Origin: Owenia fusiformis
Lineage: Eukaryota > Annelida > Polychaeta > Sabellida > Oweniidae
Assembly (NCBI GenBank): GCA_903813345.2
Contig: CAIIXF020000005.1
Span: 42,075,394-42,139,393 of the forward strand
Length of the DNA: 64,000 bases
Reading direction: 5' to 3'
Below, piece after piece: positions 49,990 through 61,534 of this stretch. Both the position numbers and the translations under genes were made by a program. Under the pieces are notes generated by a model. The model did not search any database and was not told the DNA's origin. It was given only the letters and a program-made list of their open reading frames with translations. Position 1 is the stretch's first letter; every line of letters begins with the position of its first letter.

Positions 49990-50068
49990 TCATCACTGGT
50001 AGCCTAGTGGTTAGGGAGCACGACTCGAACACACTCGGTCCCGAGTTCGAATCCCGGCAGGACCTACT
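49990..50068 (+). other. tRNA-Val-like sequence (SINE head or tRNA pseudogene)
   Basis: GGTAGCCTAGTGGTTAGG (A box) and CCGAGTTCGAATCCCGG (B box and T arm) are well kept, and the anticodon-loop position would read AAC. The acceptor arms do not pair and T33 is missing, so it is not a working tRNA. CTTTTTTCTTTT just downstream would stop Pol III. Confidence 0.6.
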
Positions 50069-51060
50069 TTTTTCTTTTGAGGGGGGGGGGGCATAGTGCT
50101 TATTTTGCAGTATGGAATCGTACAGGCATTAACTTGTAGTGAGCCATAATTTATTTCGACAAAAATTGATTCAACTTCCATCAAAATTGTCCTACAAGCT
50201 TCAATTAAAAAACATTTTAAAGCTCTTTTCTTATTCTATCTAATGGGTCGATATATACAGTTAGGGGAGGGGATGCTTTCGCCCCCGTCGCTCTCTACCC
50301 TTACTACGCCATGACACAGGAGAATTATCTCATTTGGAATATATCACTGTTTACTTTGCGTTTGGTAGCTCTCTCATGCGAGATGGAATCGTGGCCATTA
50401 ACTAAGGGAACCAAATGCAACTTCCATCAAAAATTGTGCTATAAGGTATGAGTACCGTAATCCAACACCAAATTCGAAAATTCATAACAATACTTTGCAC
50501 ATATGGCGTTCGTGACCACTATGAAACGCTTACCCCCCATAGTGTTATATATCAAAATGCACCTGTCCATATAGGGGTTCGATTGACCTACATCAAATTA
50601 TAGGGAGTCAGGTTACTTTTTGAGATATCAGCGTCCGTTTATTGTAACTTGCGTTTGCTACCACTTCCTCAATTCTGATATGACGGGCAAACGCGTAGTA
50701 AACATGCTCACGTTCGGAACTATTTTCACCTACATCGCTATTTTCATAATTCAAATGAAAGTTGAACTCCTCTTTATTTTGATACCAAATAGTGGCATAC
50801 TAGGTACCCTAGAAGCAAACTATGGGTTATTTAGAATGATACCACAGGTTTTTAAATGGACTATATACCTTTTGGCGGATGGATATGGAACCTCATACCA
50901 TAAGCTTCAAATAAAAAACATTCTAGCTATTTTCTTCTATCTAATGGGTAGCAAACGCCCCTTTCTACGCCTGATCGGCTCAGGAGAAATATCCTGTCTG
51001 TTTAGAATATATATAGCCGTTTACTCTGCATTAATAGCTCTCTAACGTCTTACTTGTTCA
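50069..51060 (+). repeat. Old tandem repeat, about 0.3-kb units
   Basis: Motifs TTCTATCTAATGGGT, CAACTTCCATCAAAA and GTTTACTTTGCG or similar recur at about 50060-50370, 50380-50640 and 50880-51050 with strong divergence. A 141-codon ORF (50620-51045) lies over it and has no family signal. It is flanked by the two palindrome groups. Confidence 0.5.
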
Positions 51061-51254
51061 TGTTTTTTATTGGGTTTTCAACGTTTACTACCATTCCCGT
51101 TCCCGGGCTACCATTTTTTGACTGGGTTTGGTAATCCCCGAGTTACCGGGGCTAATGCCCTCCCCGGGTTTTGCACTTGTTCCCAAAATATCCGTATGAT
51201 ATCTGAAATATCCCCCCGCGCATTGCGCATGCGCCAGAAAATTCGAAAATCAAT

Positions 51255-51373
51255 ATTTGTCGGTCCTCTAGCGTGTAAACACAGCATATCTCCCGTACCG
51301 ACAATTTATTTGTCGGTCCTCTAGCGTGCCACCACATCAGAGTCTAGAGTACCGACAATTGTCGGTACTCTAG
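51255..51373. repeat. Right group of ACCGACAATTGTCGGT palindromes, incl. a 30-bp perfect one
   Basis: At 51344-51373 the palindrome extends to 30 bp with 15-bp arms (CTAGAGTACCGACAA). Half-sites ATTTGTCGGTCCTCTAG occur twice before it. It mirrors the group at 49795-49950 and may mark the two ends of one element. Confidence 0.9.
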
Positions 51374-52488
51374 CCTTTACGTTTGTATATTGCAAAGCAA
51401 GATGAGAATCATTCGAGATCGTCATTATGTTTTTGGCGTTTAGAAAAATCATATACAATTCAAGTACCAATGCCCAACTTGCAACTTCTTGCAACTTATT
51501 GTTGCACTTATGTTTTAAGAGTAATTATGTCAGAACAATTTTGTCATCCATTAATATTTTTCGAATCTCGTGGCTGGGCAGGCGTTGCCACATCAATCTA
51601 AATTACATCTAAATTCCATTTTATAGATTACTCTACTAGCTGAGACCATTTTCAAATTGAATTTGACTTCATAATTGTTTAGTAGACATTTCGTAACGTA
51701 TCATAAGCAAGGGTGATAATGCCCAACATGGTAAAAAATATTTTATCAAATTATCCAGTCTAATTCCATTTGAAATTTTTGCAAGCAAATGCTCTCAGCT
51801 ATTTAAGTCAATGGATTAGTGTCTCGGGACCATTTTGGCAAATAGTTACGCAATTCTGAGAATACATCACACTTTTTTGTCTTCCCGATTTCACTCATAA
51901 ATTACATCAATATAGCGTGCAAACTTTGGGTTGACGTCGTCATTCCCGTATGCCCAACTGTCTCAGGAACACAAAGGTGCTTGAATGATCTTGATTGCTG
52001 GACATTGTGGTGCAGAGTAATTTTACTGAATAGCTCATAAAAATAGAAAAGGTTATAGGCATTATAACCTAATGTTGATCATAAAAGAATACAATATACC
52101 ATACCGCACATACGTTTCTTTTTTTAAGTGTAAAATGTAATCCATTTCATTCTGACACGTATTTTATTTGAAATTCAAATGTTAAAAATACACTTCATGA
52201 TAATATCCCTGGCGGATCCAGAAACTAACAAGGAAGGGGCCAAAATTTTGAGTCAGGGCCCCAACTACCAAAAAGTGGGCCCATTTTTGATAATTTTGCT
52301 TAAAAAGGCCCAAAAGGCCAAATTATGCCTAAGTTAAGTGCGTCACTGTTCATTCATTAATTTTGACTCAAATCTTATTTTATTTGAGATTTAAATTTTA
52401 AGAATACACTTAATGATAACATAATGATTTTCCAAGATACACCAGTGCGTCACTGTGGATTATTAAAAGAATTATTCACCTTTATTTT
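51374..52488. other. No gene recognised
   Basis: AT-rich sequence. GGCGGATCCAGAAACT near 52212 resembles the hAT terminus at 13893 and may be a fragment. The final bases ATTTT are the target duplication of the next element. Confidence 0.45.
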
Positions 52489-52842
52489 CACTGGTGATCC
52501 ACTCGATTACGCTGGTTCGGTAACAAAATGTCTGAACCTCGAAGATACGATTTTTCTGTTTTCGTCGATTTAATACCAAGTGTAATAAACGGAACTTCGA
52601 AAACGGTCTGCACTTCTAAACAATTCCGTTTACGTAGCAATAGTGATGTATTAAATCGACAATACTGCTGTCTTCTGAACTATTTACTTCCTACACATCT
52701 TTGTGATAAACGTGTGGTGGGAATTCAGCCTACAATGCGTGAAATAAGGAAAAGAGAGAAATCGTACCTTCGAGGTTCCGATATTTTGTTACCGAAACGA
52801 ACAGTTTCGGTAATACCAGCGTAATCGAGTTGACCACCAGTG
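52489..52842. mobile_element. Inverted-repeat element CACTGGTG, 354 bp, 5-bp TSD ATTTT
   Basis: The left CACTGGTGATCCACTCGATT and the inverted right CACTGGTGGTCAACTCGATT share an arm of about 68 bp interrupted by a short insertion on the right. ATTTT is present directly at both sides (52484-52488, 52843-52847). CAC start plus 5-bp duplication suggests Transib-type mobilisation. A 98-codon ORF inside shows no family signal. Confidence 0.8.
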
Positions 52843-53828
52843 ATTTTGTCTCAACTTAGTTCATTTTAGATTTTTTAAAATATACGTCATTATAACATAT
52901 TAATTTTAAAAGATACACCCCCTTGCGTCATTGTGAATTCGTAACTCTCCAACAAACACTGTTTTTAGAGTTGAATTAATGATTTGAAAACTATTGTGCC
53001 ATGAACTGCATCAGATACCCTCAGATTTTACTAAATACGCCTGGAAAATTGTATCTTACTTTGAGGAATAGCTTCAAAATTGTTGTTAGGCTAGATCAGT
53101 ATTCCCTAATGCTGAGTTCTGCGCTCATCTACTGACGTTATATCTATTTCGAAAGTTATTATACCATTTACTTGTGACAGCATTACATGATCTTTTTTGA
53201 CTTATTGTTACGTTGAAGAAAATGATAAAATACAGATGTTTAGCTGACACAGGTGAGCTGTTGTAATCGGCCACTTGTCTATCCGTTTGTCTTTACATCT
53301 GGCTGTCGATCCGTCTGTCCTTCAACGCATTGCTGGCTCATCCTCCAAAACAAGTGAAATGGTTTCACTTTTAGAATGTGTCTATATCACCCTATACAGA
53401 ATGTGCTATACGAAAACAAGCGGTGTGGATATCATGTGCTCAAGGTGCGGATATTAACGGTCATTTCTGAATTTGAATTCATGTTACTTCATAAACTAAG
53501 GCATGTTTGGGTACTTAATTATAATTATCCATTTGTAAAGGATACCTAATAAAAGTGAAATTTTGTCTTTAGTTGTATTCTTCATTCCTTAACGACGCAC
53601 CAAGCATTCATCCTTGCTCCATAGCAAAGAATTTGAAATTGCTGCTTTATTACACAGTTTACAGCCTTTATTCAGTATTGGTGATCGAGATGACTAATCG
53701 AATTATTTTTGCATTTTAAGTTATAAACCTTCTTCAGTCTTCAATTCAGTTCAGTCTTCGATACCACCAAATCTTCATTGTATGATCCAGAGCCTTTCAT
53801 ATGCTAGGAATACACAACATTAGATAAA
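52843..53828. other. No gene recognised; diverged copy of an end-of-window repeat
   Basis: GGTGCGGATATTAACGGTCATTTCTGAATTTG (given here only as position 53440-53470) resembles 63508-63550 with many differences. Nothing else could be assigned. Confidence 0.4.
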
Positions 53829-53952
53829 TGGGGCAGGGGCTAAATGTGGCAGGGGCTAAATGTTGCAGGGGCTAAATGGGGCAGGAGCTAAATGGGGCAG
53901 GGGCTAAATGTGGCAGGGGCTAAATGGGGCAGGGGCTAAATGGGGCAGGGGC
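53829..53952 (+). repeat. 16-bp microsatellite-like array, eight copies
   Basis: GGGGCAGGGGCTAAAT repeats eight times with GTGG/GTTG variants at the start of some units. It is compact, recent and G-rich. 53953-54559 holds no gene that I recognise. Confidence 0.93.
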
Positions 53953-54559
53953 TCTGATAAATCAGAATGCCACATCGGTGCGATAGCGTCATATGAGCGG
54001 TACCTTTAAATTACCCATATCATGATTTGCTTAATTAATACTTTTGTGTCAATTTAAAATATGAGATTTATTGAAAAGGCTTCGCGACGACACCAATTTA
54101 CAAGTCAATCTTTTCTCATATGAAAAATGAAATAATTGACTTTAATACATTATCTAGCCTAGCTAAATACTGCTCAATTATGAACAATTCTATTTTACAA
54201 GGGCCATTGGCAAAAACTATACATAAAATAATGTGCAATAGAAGAGAATATGATATTTAAAACTTTTACATCTGAGCATATTTTTGATATATTTTTACAT
54301 TGCTTTCTTGAGTCTCTCATACGCCGAAGCCGACGGGACTGTTAATTATTGTATGATATTTTAGTATGTATATTGTTAACTGCAGTGTGAGACTTTAATA
54401 AATATTTTACTTACTAACTAACATATGAAGAAATCCGAGGCCGCACCATCTGCATGACCTGTAATTAATACCCAAAGACATTGCTATTTTTCATTGAGCT
54501 ACAAAAATACATCATAAAAACAGTGATAATATGTAAAACAATAATATTCCTGCTCAAGA

Positions 54560-54660
54560 AGGAACTTTCAAGATAGATGCTCGGTATAAAATGGCTGATA
54601 TGGCCCATAAATTCAAAATGGCCACCAGTTTTCGTGAGAAATGTAATCTTTGATAACTCA
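54560..54660 (+). repeat. Fragment of the CGAACGAAGTTC repeat family
   Basis: CAAGATAGATGCTCGG, CAAAATGGCC and GTAATCTTTGATAACTCAAA match the internal units of 46393-48040. It is the insertion target of the next element. Confidence 0.7.
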
Positions 54661-54665
54661 AATCA

Positions 54666-55382
54666 CACCCTTGGTATACGCAGCTAACGAAAATTGACCG
54701 GTACGGGTCAAAAGCTGGACCGGTACGGGTTAACGGTTTTATTTGAATTTAAAACAGCCATAACTTGCTCAATATTGACTTCCTCGTGTCTTATTTGAAA
54801 TATATGATGCCTCCCGATGCTTTTAAGTACCCCAATTTTTTACGGATTTTTAAACGGACCAAAACTCTCTAAATGCGCATTTATGCTCTTTTCTCTCGAG
54901 AACGACTGTCTCATTTTCACGATAACTTTTATTTAGTACTTCTAACATATAAGATATATTTTTCCCCATCAAGGTATGATGTAAATGACATGCTATTTAC
55001 ATCTTGTGAGTTTCAATGACGCGCGTTTGATTTTATAAAAAATGCCAAACTTTGTGACAAAGAATTTCATCCTGCTTGCAGCGAGAAGACGGACCGGTTC
55101 GGGGCAATCTGCTTGCAGCGAGAAGACGGACCGGTTCGGGGCGATAGCTGATGAAATTCTTTGTAACAAAGTTTGGCATTTTGTATAAAATCAAACGCGC
55201 GTCATTGAAACTCACAAGATGTTAAAAGCATCGGGAGGCATCATATATTTCAAATTAGACACGAGGAAGTCAATATTGAGCAAGTTATGGCTATTTTAAA
55301 TTCAAATAAAACCGTTAACCCGTACCGGTCCAGCTTTTGACCCGTACCGGTCAATTTTCGTTAGCTGCGTATACCAAGGGTG
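54666..55382. mobile_element. Foldback element CACCCTTGGTATACG, 717 bp, 5-bp TSD AATCA
   Basis: Inverted ends CACCCTTGGTATACGCAGCT extend as arms of about 160 bp with GACCGGTACGGGTC motifs. A second inverted pair (ATGACGCGCG... at 55017 and 55205) and an internal 45-bp direct duplication (GCAGCGAGAAGACGGACCGG twice) lie inside. AATCA is duplicated exactly at 54661-54665 and 55383-55387. It has no coding capacity. Confidence 0.9.
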
Positions 55383-55387
55383 AATCA

Positions 55388-56736
55388 GGCCCTTGAGAGA
55401 TTTTTCTTCATCTGCCCGCCGCAGAGTCTATTCCGAGACACTGCATGGGAGTTTGAAAAGATTAATTAAATACCAGCTAGTTAATGACCTCCAAATTCAA
55501 AATGGGTGCCTTTTGTCGTAAAAACATATTTTTTAAAAGCTCAAATATCAAATCTAAATACTAAATGAGACAATATTGCTATAATATTTCCTGGTTATTC
55601 TAACATTTAATCTCCAGAATGATGAGGTATTTAATAAAATATGTTTTGAATTACCACTTTATGTAGTTGCTATTTTCGAGTTGTATTTATAATTGTAAAA
55701 TATATACGATATGATGCGATACGATAAATATCAACTGACCAAATGTCTGAAAGCCAAATGTGTGTGGTTAGGCCTTGACACATCGAGACCTTGACACTTC
55801 ATAGGACTTTATTTGTTAATTGATTTGCACCATAACCTCAAGGGATGGTTTTAGAATCAGTATTACAATTAATCAATATATATACTGCTCCTTGATCTAC
55901 TATGACATCTATAATGGAAATAATATGCTAATAATGAATGTCATATCAAAGATCTTGGGGGTTTGCTAAATAGTTTTGAAATTTTATGAGATAAAGATTG
56001 CAACGTTTATTTACATAATATTATGTTGAAATAAATTTATCAAGACCATATGGAAAGGTTTTAGCCATGTTAGCATCTTGATCATATTTTTGAGTATATC
56101 TTAAATTGAAAAAGTGTTCTTGAAACTAAATATTGCAATACATAAGTCGGAAACGGCTGGATATATTTGTTGTATTTTATTTTATGTTTTTTAATTGTAT
56201 ACTATACTATATATATGTGTGGCTTTATAATCTTAAACTATCTTACCTAACTTCACCTAACTTTTAAATACCAATTGGCACAAAAAGTTTCACAATTTAA
56301 CCCTAATGTCTGCAACCTTCTTTATAACATTAGGTCTCAAGGATTTCATGACGTCTTGGTTACTTCATGTTATGGCCTATTAACGTCTGTATGAGATTTC
56401 TGCATATCCTGCCCAAATTTTAGCCATCCATTTAAAAAAGTTATATCGAAATAAAAAATGTGGACGTTTTTTGCCTCACCCTGGATATAGCAAATGGTCA
56501 AATGGATTCAGTTAACAAAATAATGTCTATTAGCTGTTAACAGGATACCTACGTGCTAATTTAGAGACATGTGAAGGGAATCACTATAAGAAAACGGGGA
56601 TAATTACACCTTGAAATCAATCTAAATAAACGTGAGCAAAAGAGTTAAAACATACGAGGAAAGTGTTACAAACCGCTAATACATCCTTACTTGAAAAATC
56701 ACTTTAGGTAAAAAAGCATATCAATCCTAGATATAT
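55388..56736. other. No gene recognised
   Basis: AT-rich, with one weak ATGGGTGCC motif near 55503 that may be repeat debris. The last five bases, TATAT, are the target duplication of the palindrome that follows. Confidence 0.5.
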
Positions 56737-58383
56737 CACCCTGGGTATAGTCTGTCACGTGACTTCATGGATGACGTGTGCGCGAGTGATTCGCATTTTC
56801 TTTCGCTTGAGGTTTGTAATCACACTTTTTACATGTTTTAAGATTTTGTATCTCTGTGAAACTTGTCCCGTACCATCAATGTCTGAAGACGATCTAATTC
56901 ACCAAATATCTCATCCAAGCGTGTCCCGGTTAAAGAGAAATTCGCACTTTTGTGTCTCGCAAAATGACGTGTGCGCGAGTAAATCGAATTTTACGAAGGA
57001 TGGGTGCGCGAGTCTAAAATATTTTTATTCACTTGAGACAATTCTGCAAGCTAAGGCAGAATACAACTCACGTGACATTTGTTTTTGTCATCTTAAAGTA
57101 GTATGTTAAAGAATAGTTTGCTATTTTGTAGATGTTTCATGTATGGCACATACATGTCTACGTTTAATGACAATAAATGTTTTGAAATAGCTTGTAGGGC
57201 TGTCCAGCATTGCAGGTGAATTAAAATTTGAACCAAAAATTGAATTAAATTTTTGGCGGTCTCATAAAACCGGCAGCATATTCATTTATTGACATCCCAT
57301 ACAAGGGGGGGGGGGTCAGAGTTGTTATGTGGTTACTCGGCATCCGCCACGATCAGAACCATGTAAGGAATAGTAAGGGGAAGCCCATGATACCAAGTAA
57401 TATCAAATAATTATAGGAGCTTCTAACTTCTTCCGCATCCCCACCCTTGGTATACGCAGCTGACAAAATGGATCGGTACGGGTCAAAAGCTGGACCTGTA
57501 CGGGTGAACTTTGGGGGTACTTAAAATCATTCGGAGGGATCATATATTTCAACTTAGATACGAAGAAGTCAATATTGAGCAAGTTATAGCTGTTTTAAAT
57601 TCAAATAAAACCGTTAACCCGTACCGGTCCAGCTTTTGACCCGTACCGATCCATTTTGTCAGCTGCGTATACCAAGGGTGGGGATGCGGAAGAAGTTAGA
57701 AGCTCCTATAATTATTTGATATTACTTGGTATCATGGGCTTCCCCTTACTATTCCTTACATGGTTCTGATCGTGGCGGATGCCGAGTAACCACATAAAAA
57801 CTCTGACCCCCCCCCTTGTATGGGATGTCAATAAATGAATATGCTGCCGGTTTTATGAGACCGCCAAAAATTTAATTCAATTTTTGGTTCAAATTTTAAT
57901 TCACCTGCAATGCCGGACAGCCCTACAAGCTATTTCAAAACATTTATTGTCATTAAACGTAGACATGTATGTGCCATACATGAAACATCTACAAAATAGC
58001 AAACTATTCTTTAACATACTACTTTAAGATGACAAAAACAAATGTCACGTGAGTTGTATTCTGCCTTAGCTTGCAGAATTGTCTCAAGTGAATAAAAATA
58101 TTTTAGACTCGCGCACCCATCCTTCGTAAAATCCGATTTACTCGCGCACACGTCATTTTGCGAGACACAAAAGTGCGAATTTCTCTTTAACCGGGACACG
58201 CTTGGATGACATATTTGGTGAATTAGATCGTCTTCAGACATTGATGGTACGGGACAAGTTTCACAGAGATTCAAAATCTTAAAACATGTAAAAAGTGTGA
58301 TTACAAACCTCAAGCGAAAGAAAATGCGAATCACTCGCGCACACGTCATCCATGAAGTCACGTGACAGACTATACCCAGGGTG
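56737..58383. mobile_element. 1.65-kb near-perfect palindromic element, 5-bp TSD TATAT
   Basis: Two arms of about 700 bp (56737-57441 and 57681-58383) are reverse complements with only a few differences. Outer ends are CACCCTGGGTATAGTCTGTC. TATAT flanks both sides (56732-56736, 58384-58388). A 239-bp member of the CACCCTTGG family sits exactly at the centre. Each arm encodes the same unrecognised 116-codon ORF (56759-57109 + and 58011-58361 -) with three substitutions. Confidence 0.92.
57442..57680. mobile_element. Short CACCCTTGG-family element at the palindrome centre
   Basis: Ends CACCCTTGGTATACGCAGCT are inverted, and the inner sequence matches 54666-55382 with most of the interior missing. 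Its flanks are mirror images (ATCCC/GGGAT), not a direct duplication, as expected at the centre of an inverted duplication. Confidence 0.88.
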
Positions 58384-58779
58384 TATATGGCCGCTTAAAA
58401 CTATCAAGTATTGAATGATGGTGAAAATCCAATCAATTGCAAATAAAATAGATCGCGAGTCAAGGCTACGTACTGATATCGTTCGGAAATTATTTTATCT
58501 TTGATGGATCAACCTGTCCGAAAAGAGGGATTAATTTTCAACCTTCATCTATCGAACGATGTGTTAATGTCAGATTTGCTTTCCAGTCGTCCCATATCCA
58601 AACAAACAAAGAAAAAACAATATGAAAAACGAAAACATGGTTAAAATTATATATAAGATTTAAAATTATTTATAGATTTGATAACTTAATAACATTCAAC
58701 AACGCTATCGTTAACTCAAATCTTTGATAACTATGTTTCTAATTATATATGCTGCTACCAAGAGACAAAGGAGTTCTGT

Positions 58780-58982
58780 TTAAAAAGAAATTTTCAAGAT
58801 GGCAGCTGGAATTTTCGGAAAAACATAATATTTGATAACTCAAGTATTAAATACCAGTGTATGGATTTTGGTTCAAATTTTGTATGCTGAATTGCTCCGT
58901 TCAAAGAAGATGGCCACTAATTATCAAAACATGTTTTGTTCGGTGGGATTTGCTACTTCGAGGAGTTGCTGTTTTCTAGTTT
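58780..58982 (+). repeat. Fragment of the CGAACGAAGTTC repeat family (3' end)
   Basis: TTTTCAAGATGGCAGCTGG, ATATTTGATAACTCAAG and TTCGGTGGGATTTGCTACTT match the end of 46393-48040. The interval 58389-58779 is otherwise featureless. Confidence 0.75.
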
Positions 58983-60334
58983 ATTATATTGGGAAGTCTC
59001 TATTACTGAAAATATCGAAATTACCTGCCATTTAGAAAGAGAATACCTTCTACTGAATAAAGTTGTGTTAGGATGTTACGAGCGGAGGAAACATCACCAT
59101 GCAGTTAATTTCAATCTTTTATTGATTATTTCTAGACTGGTTCATATTTTCAATTCTACTTTTCCAATAATCTTGATGATTTCTGATTTTTATTGATATT
59201 ATTTCGGAGATGAAATATAATAATAGTGAAAATGCCAGATACTTTATATTTAACCCGCCTATTAAACTTCTTGCACGAAAAATAACACGCATTTTAATCA
59301 TTACGGGTAAAAAGATGTGTCATTTTTACAGAGGTATAGGTGATATTTTTCTGTATCAATCCACATATGCAAGCGTAAATGAGCAATGGCATTGCCTCAT
59401 ACGACTCCAATGCCTTGGAAGAGTAGAATCCAAATTAGGCTCTAATTATGATTGTTCATGTTGAATCTCTTACACGACATGTGCAACTACTGTCGTTCTC
59501 CTGTATATCACTTAGAAAAAGATCGTAAATGAAGAGATATACCAGTCATTGCCAAATGACATTTAGAAAGGAAGCAATCAGTCTGATTTACAGACAATTA
59601 AGACAGTCATGTTCTGGTTTAATTACTGATTTATCCTACGCAGATTAAAACACATCGTAAAAGTTAATGACAGACAATTACAGTAATTACAGCAGGCTGG
59701 CTGTAAGTTAAAAGTAACAAATGCGAAAACAGAGAACGGTTGCAAATTGGATATCACAAACAATCAACTATTTAGGAGCTCGGAGAGAAGTAGAAAATGT
59801 ATTTGGATGTAGTTTTATTATATTCTCTACAGGAAACCAGATAGAAATACATAACAAACCGAGCTTCCCTCTGGATGCACCAGGGGATGCACTGACCATG
59901 CATAATCTTACTACTGATCAACGGTACAGATTTGAAAATCGAGTCACTTATTCCAAGCTGATGTCAAACGATCAATTCTGAGCTAAGCAAACAAAATGTC
60001 AAATATATGCGTGTCAGCTATTCTTAAAACATGGATTATATTTTTGCTATGGAAACCAAATGTAATTTGTTACCATGGACAAAACAAGGAATATAAATTG
60101 TTTGTAACGAGAGCACAGTGTTTATCTCAATGTATAATAAAGGTATGTAAAATATTAAAGTTTATCCATTTTCTATGTCCAATGTATTTATCATTCTGAA
60201 CCAACCATATTTCCTTTTGAAAAACAGTATGCTCTGAATTAATCGATCCAATTCGGTGATCCAAGAGAGGTTTCTCTGCAAGATTGCCAAATTGCTAAAC
60301 CGTTTGTCGACACATTTATTAGGGGCCATTATCA
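58983..60334. other. No gene recognised
   Basis: Several ORFs of 60-86 codons (for example 59721-59981) show no domain, repeat or splice evidence. The sequence is AT-rich and looks unique. Confidence 0.45.
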
Positions 60335-61413
60335 CGGTGTCCAACCCAAACGCTCTTACATGCACGACGGAGCGTTTCATTCACGCTGAAACGCTGCGAA
60401 GCGAAATAAAATGGCGGCTAATGAAGATCCCACTATGACCGTAAATATATTTTCACTCGTTTCTCTTACATATCATAAATTACGGTGACATATTATGTAC
60501 CATTCGATGAACAATACCCTCATTTATTCAACTTCTGGTTGTAAACTGTTATTTGCTTGATCAAAGCTCCGTAGTGTAGATCGAACAAATTTGAAGTTGA
60601 CGCATTGACCACAAATTACGAATTAAACTAGTAGTTCGGAATCGAATCCCTCAAAAACGTGTTGTAATTGTTAGGCAAGTTGAAACTTCCCAAGCTGGTG
60701 GTGCTCAAGTGCGACAAAATGACTTAAGCCTACATTAGATGATGTTATGCCTACATGTGTGCTAAAACATAAAACCATTGACAAAAACAAAACAAAAATA
60801 TTATATGTGAATAAATCTTTTTTCTTTTGATGCCAAGGGATACAATAGATCTTTTCTTTCTCTTCCTGAAAAGGAAAGTCAAGCTAATTTCTAAACATAT
60901 CTGGACTAGTACCGCAGCGTTTCCAGTTCACCGTGTTAAACAGATCGCAGCGTTTCTTGAATATGAAAATGTAATCATTTTTAAGACTGGATTTTCGGTC
61001 ATCAAATCACAATTACGATACTGTATGGTGTGTTGGAGCTTTGGAATTTGACCAAAATATACTCCGATGCTCTAATCTTGACTCAACTAATCACATGTCT
61101 CGACAAGGGGTTTTGACCGGTAGAACGACAAATACGTTTATGAATTTTGATAACTAAGCTGCTTCGTAGGCCTACAGCTCTTCCCAATTCCCTTCAAACG
61201 TCAACAGCCAGTCAAGTACAACATGAATGGCACACCTATCGAATGGTATACTCGAAATAAGTAACACATACCTGTTATTCCGATTATTGGGGAAATCGTC
61301 AGACGGGTCATCCTTCCCACCCGCCATTTTTTCCTACTCCGGAGCGTTTCTCTGTTTAGTTTCAGTAATGAAACGTTCCGTCGTGCATGTAACAGCGTTT
61401 GGGTTGGAGTACA
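60335..61413. mobile_element. Inverted-repeat element related in layout to the 39118 Transib-like element
   Basis: TCCAACCCAAACGCTCTTAC at the left and its inverse (GTAACAGCGTTTGGGTTGGA) at the right give about 44 bp of good match. The left end begins CACGGTG, but the right end does not. ATGGCGGCT (60411) and, on the - strand, ATGGCGGGT (61327) lie 76-83 bp inside each end. The right one opens a short frame ending at an AG|GTATGT donor (61327-61272). No target duplication was found. Confidence 0.6.
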
Positions 61414-61534
61414 TGTGTATGAAACCCTTACATCATTTCTAATTCGATTTCAAGTGGATCTATATTTCAGTGTTTTATGAAACCAACTGTCAAAATTCTA
61501 ATAAGTAGATGAAAGTAGATGACCCGATTGATTA

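Noticed and set aside
52528-52824. 98-codon ORF inside the 354-bp CACTGGTG element
   Set aside because: It spans both inverted repeats and has no family signal; too short for a transposase.
59721-59981. 86-codon ORF as a gene
   Set aside because: No recognisable domain, no splice context, no codon-use signal that I can judge.
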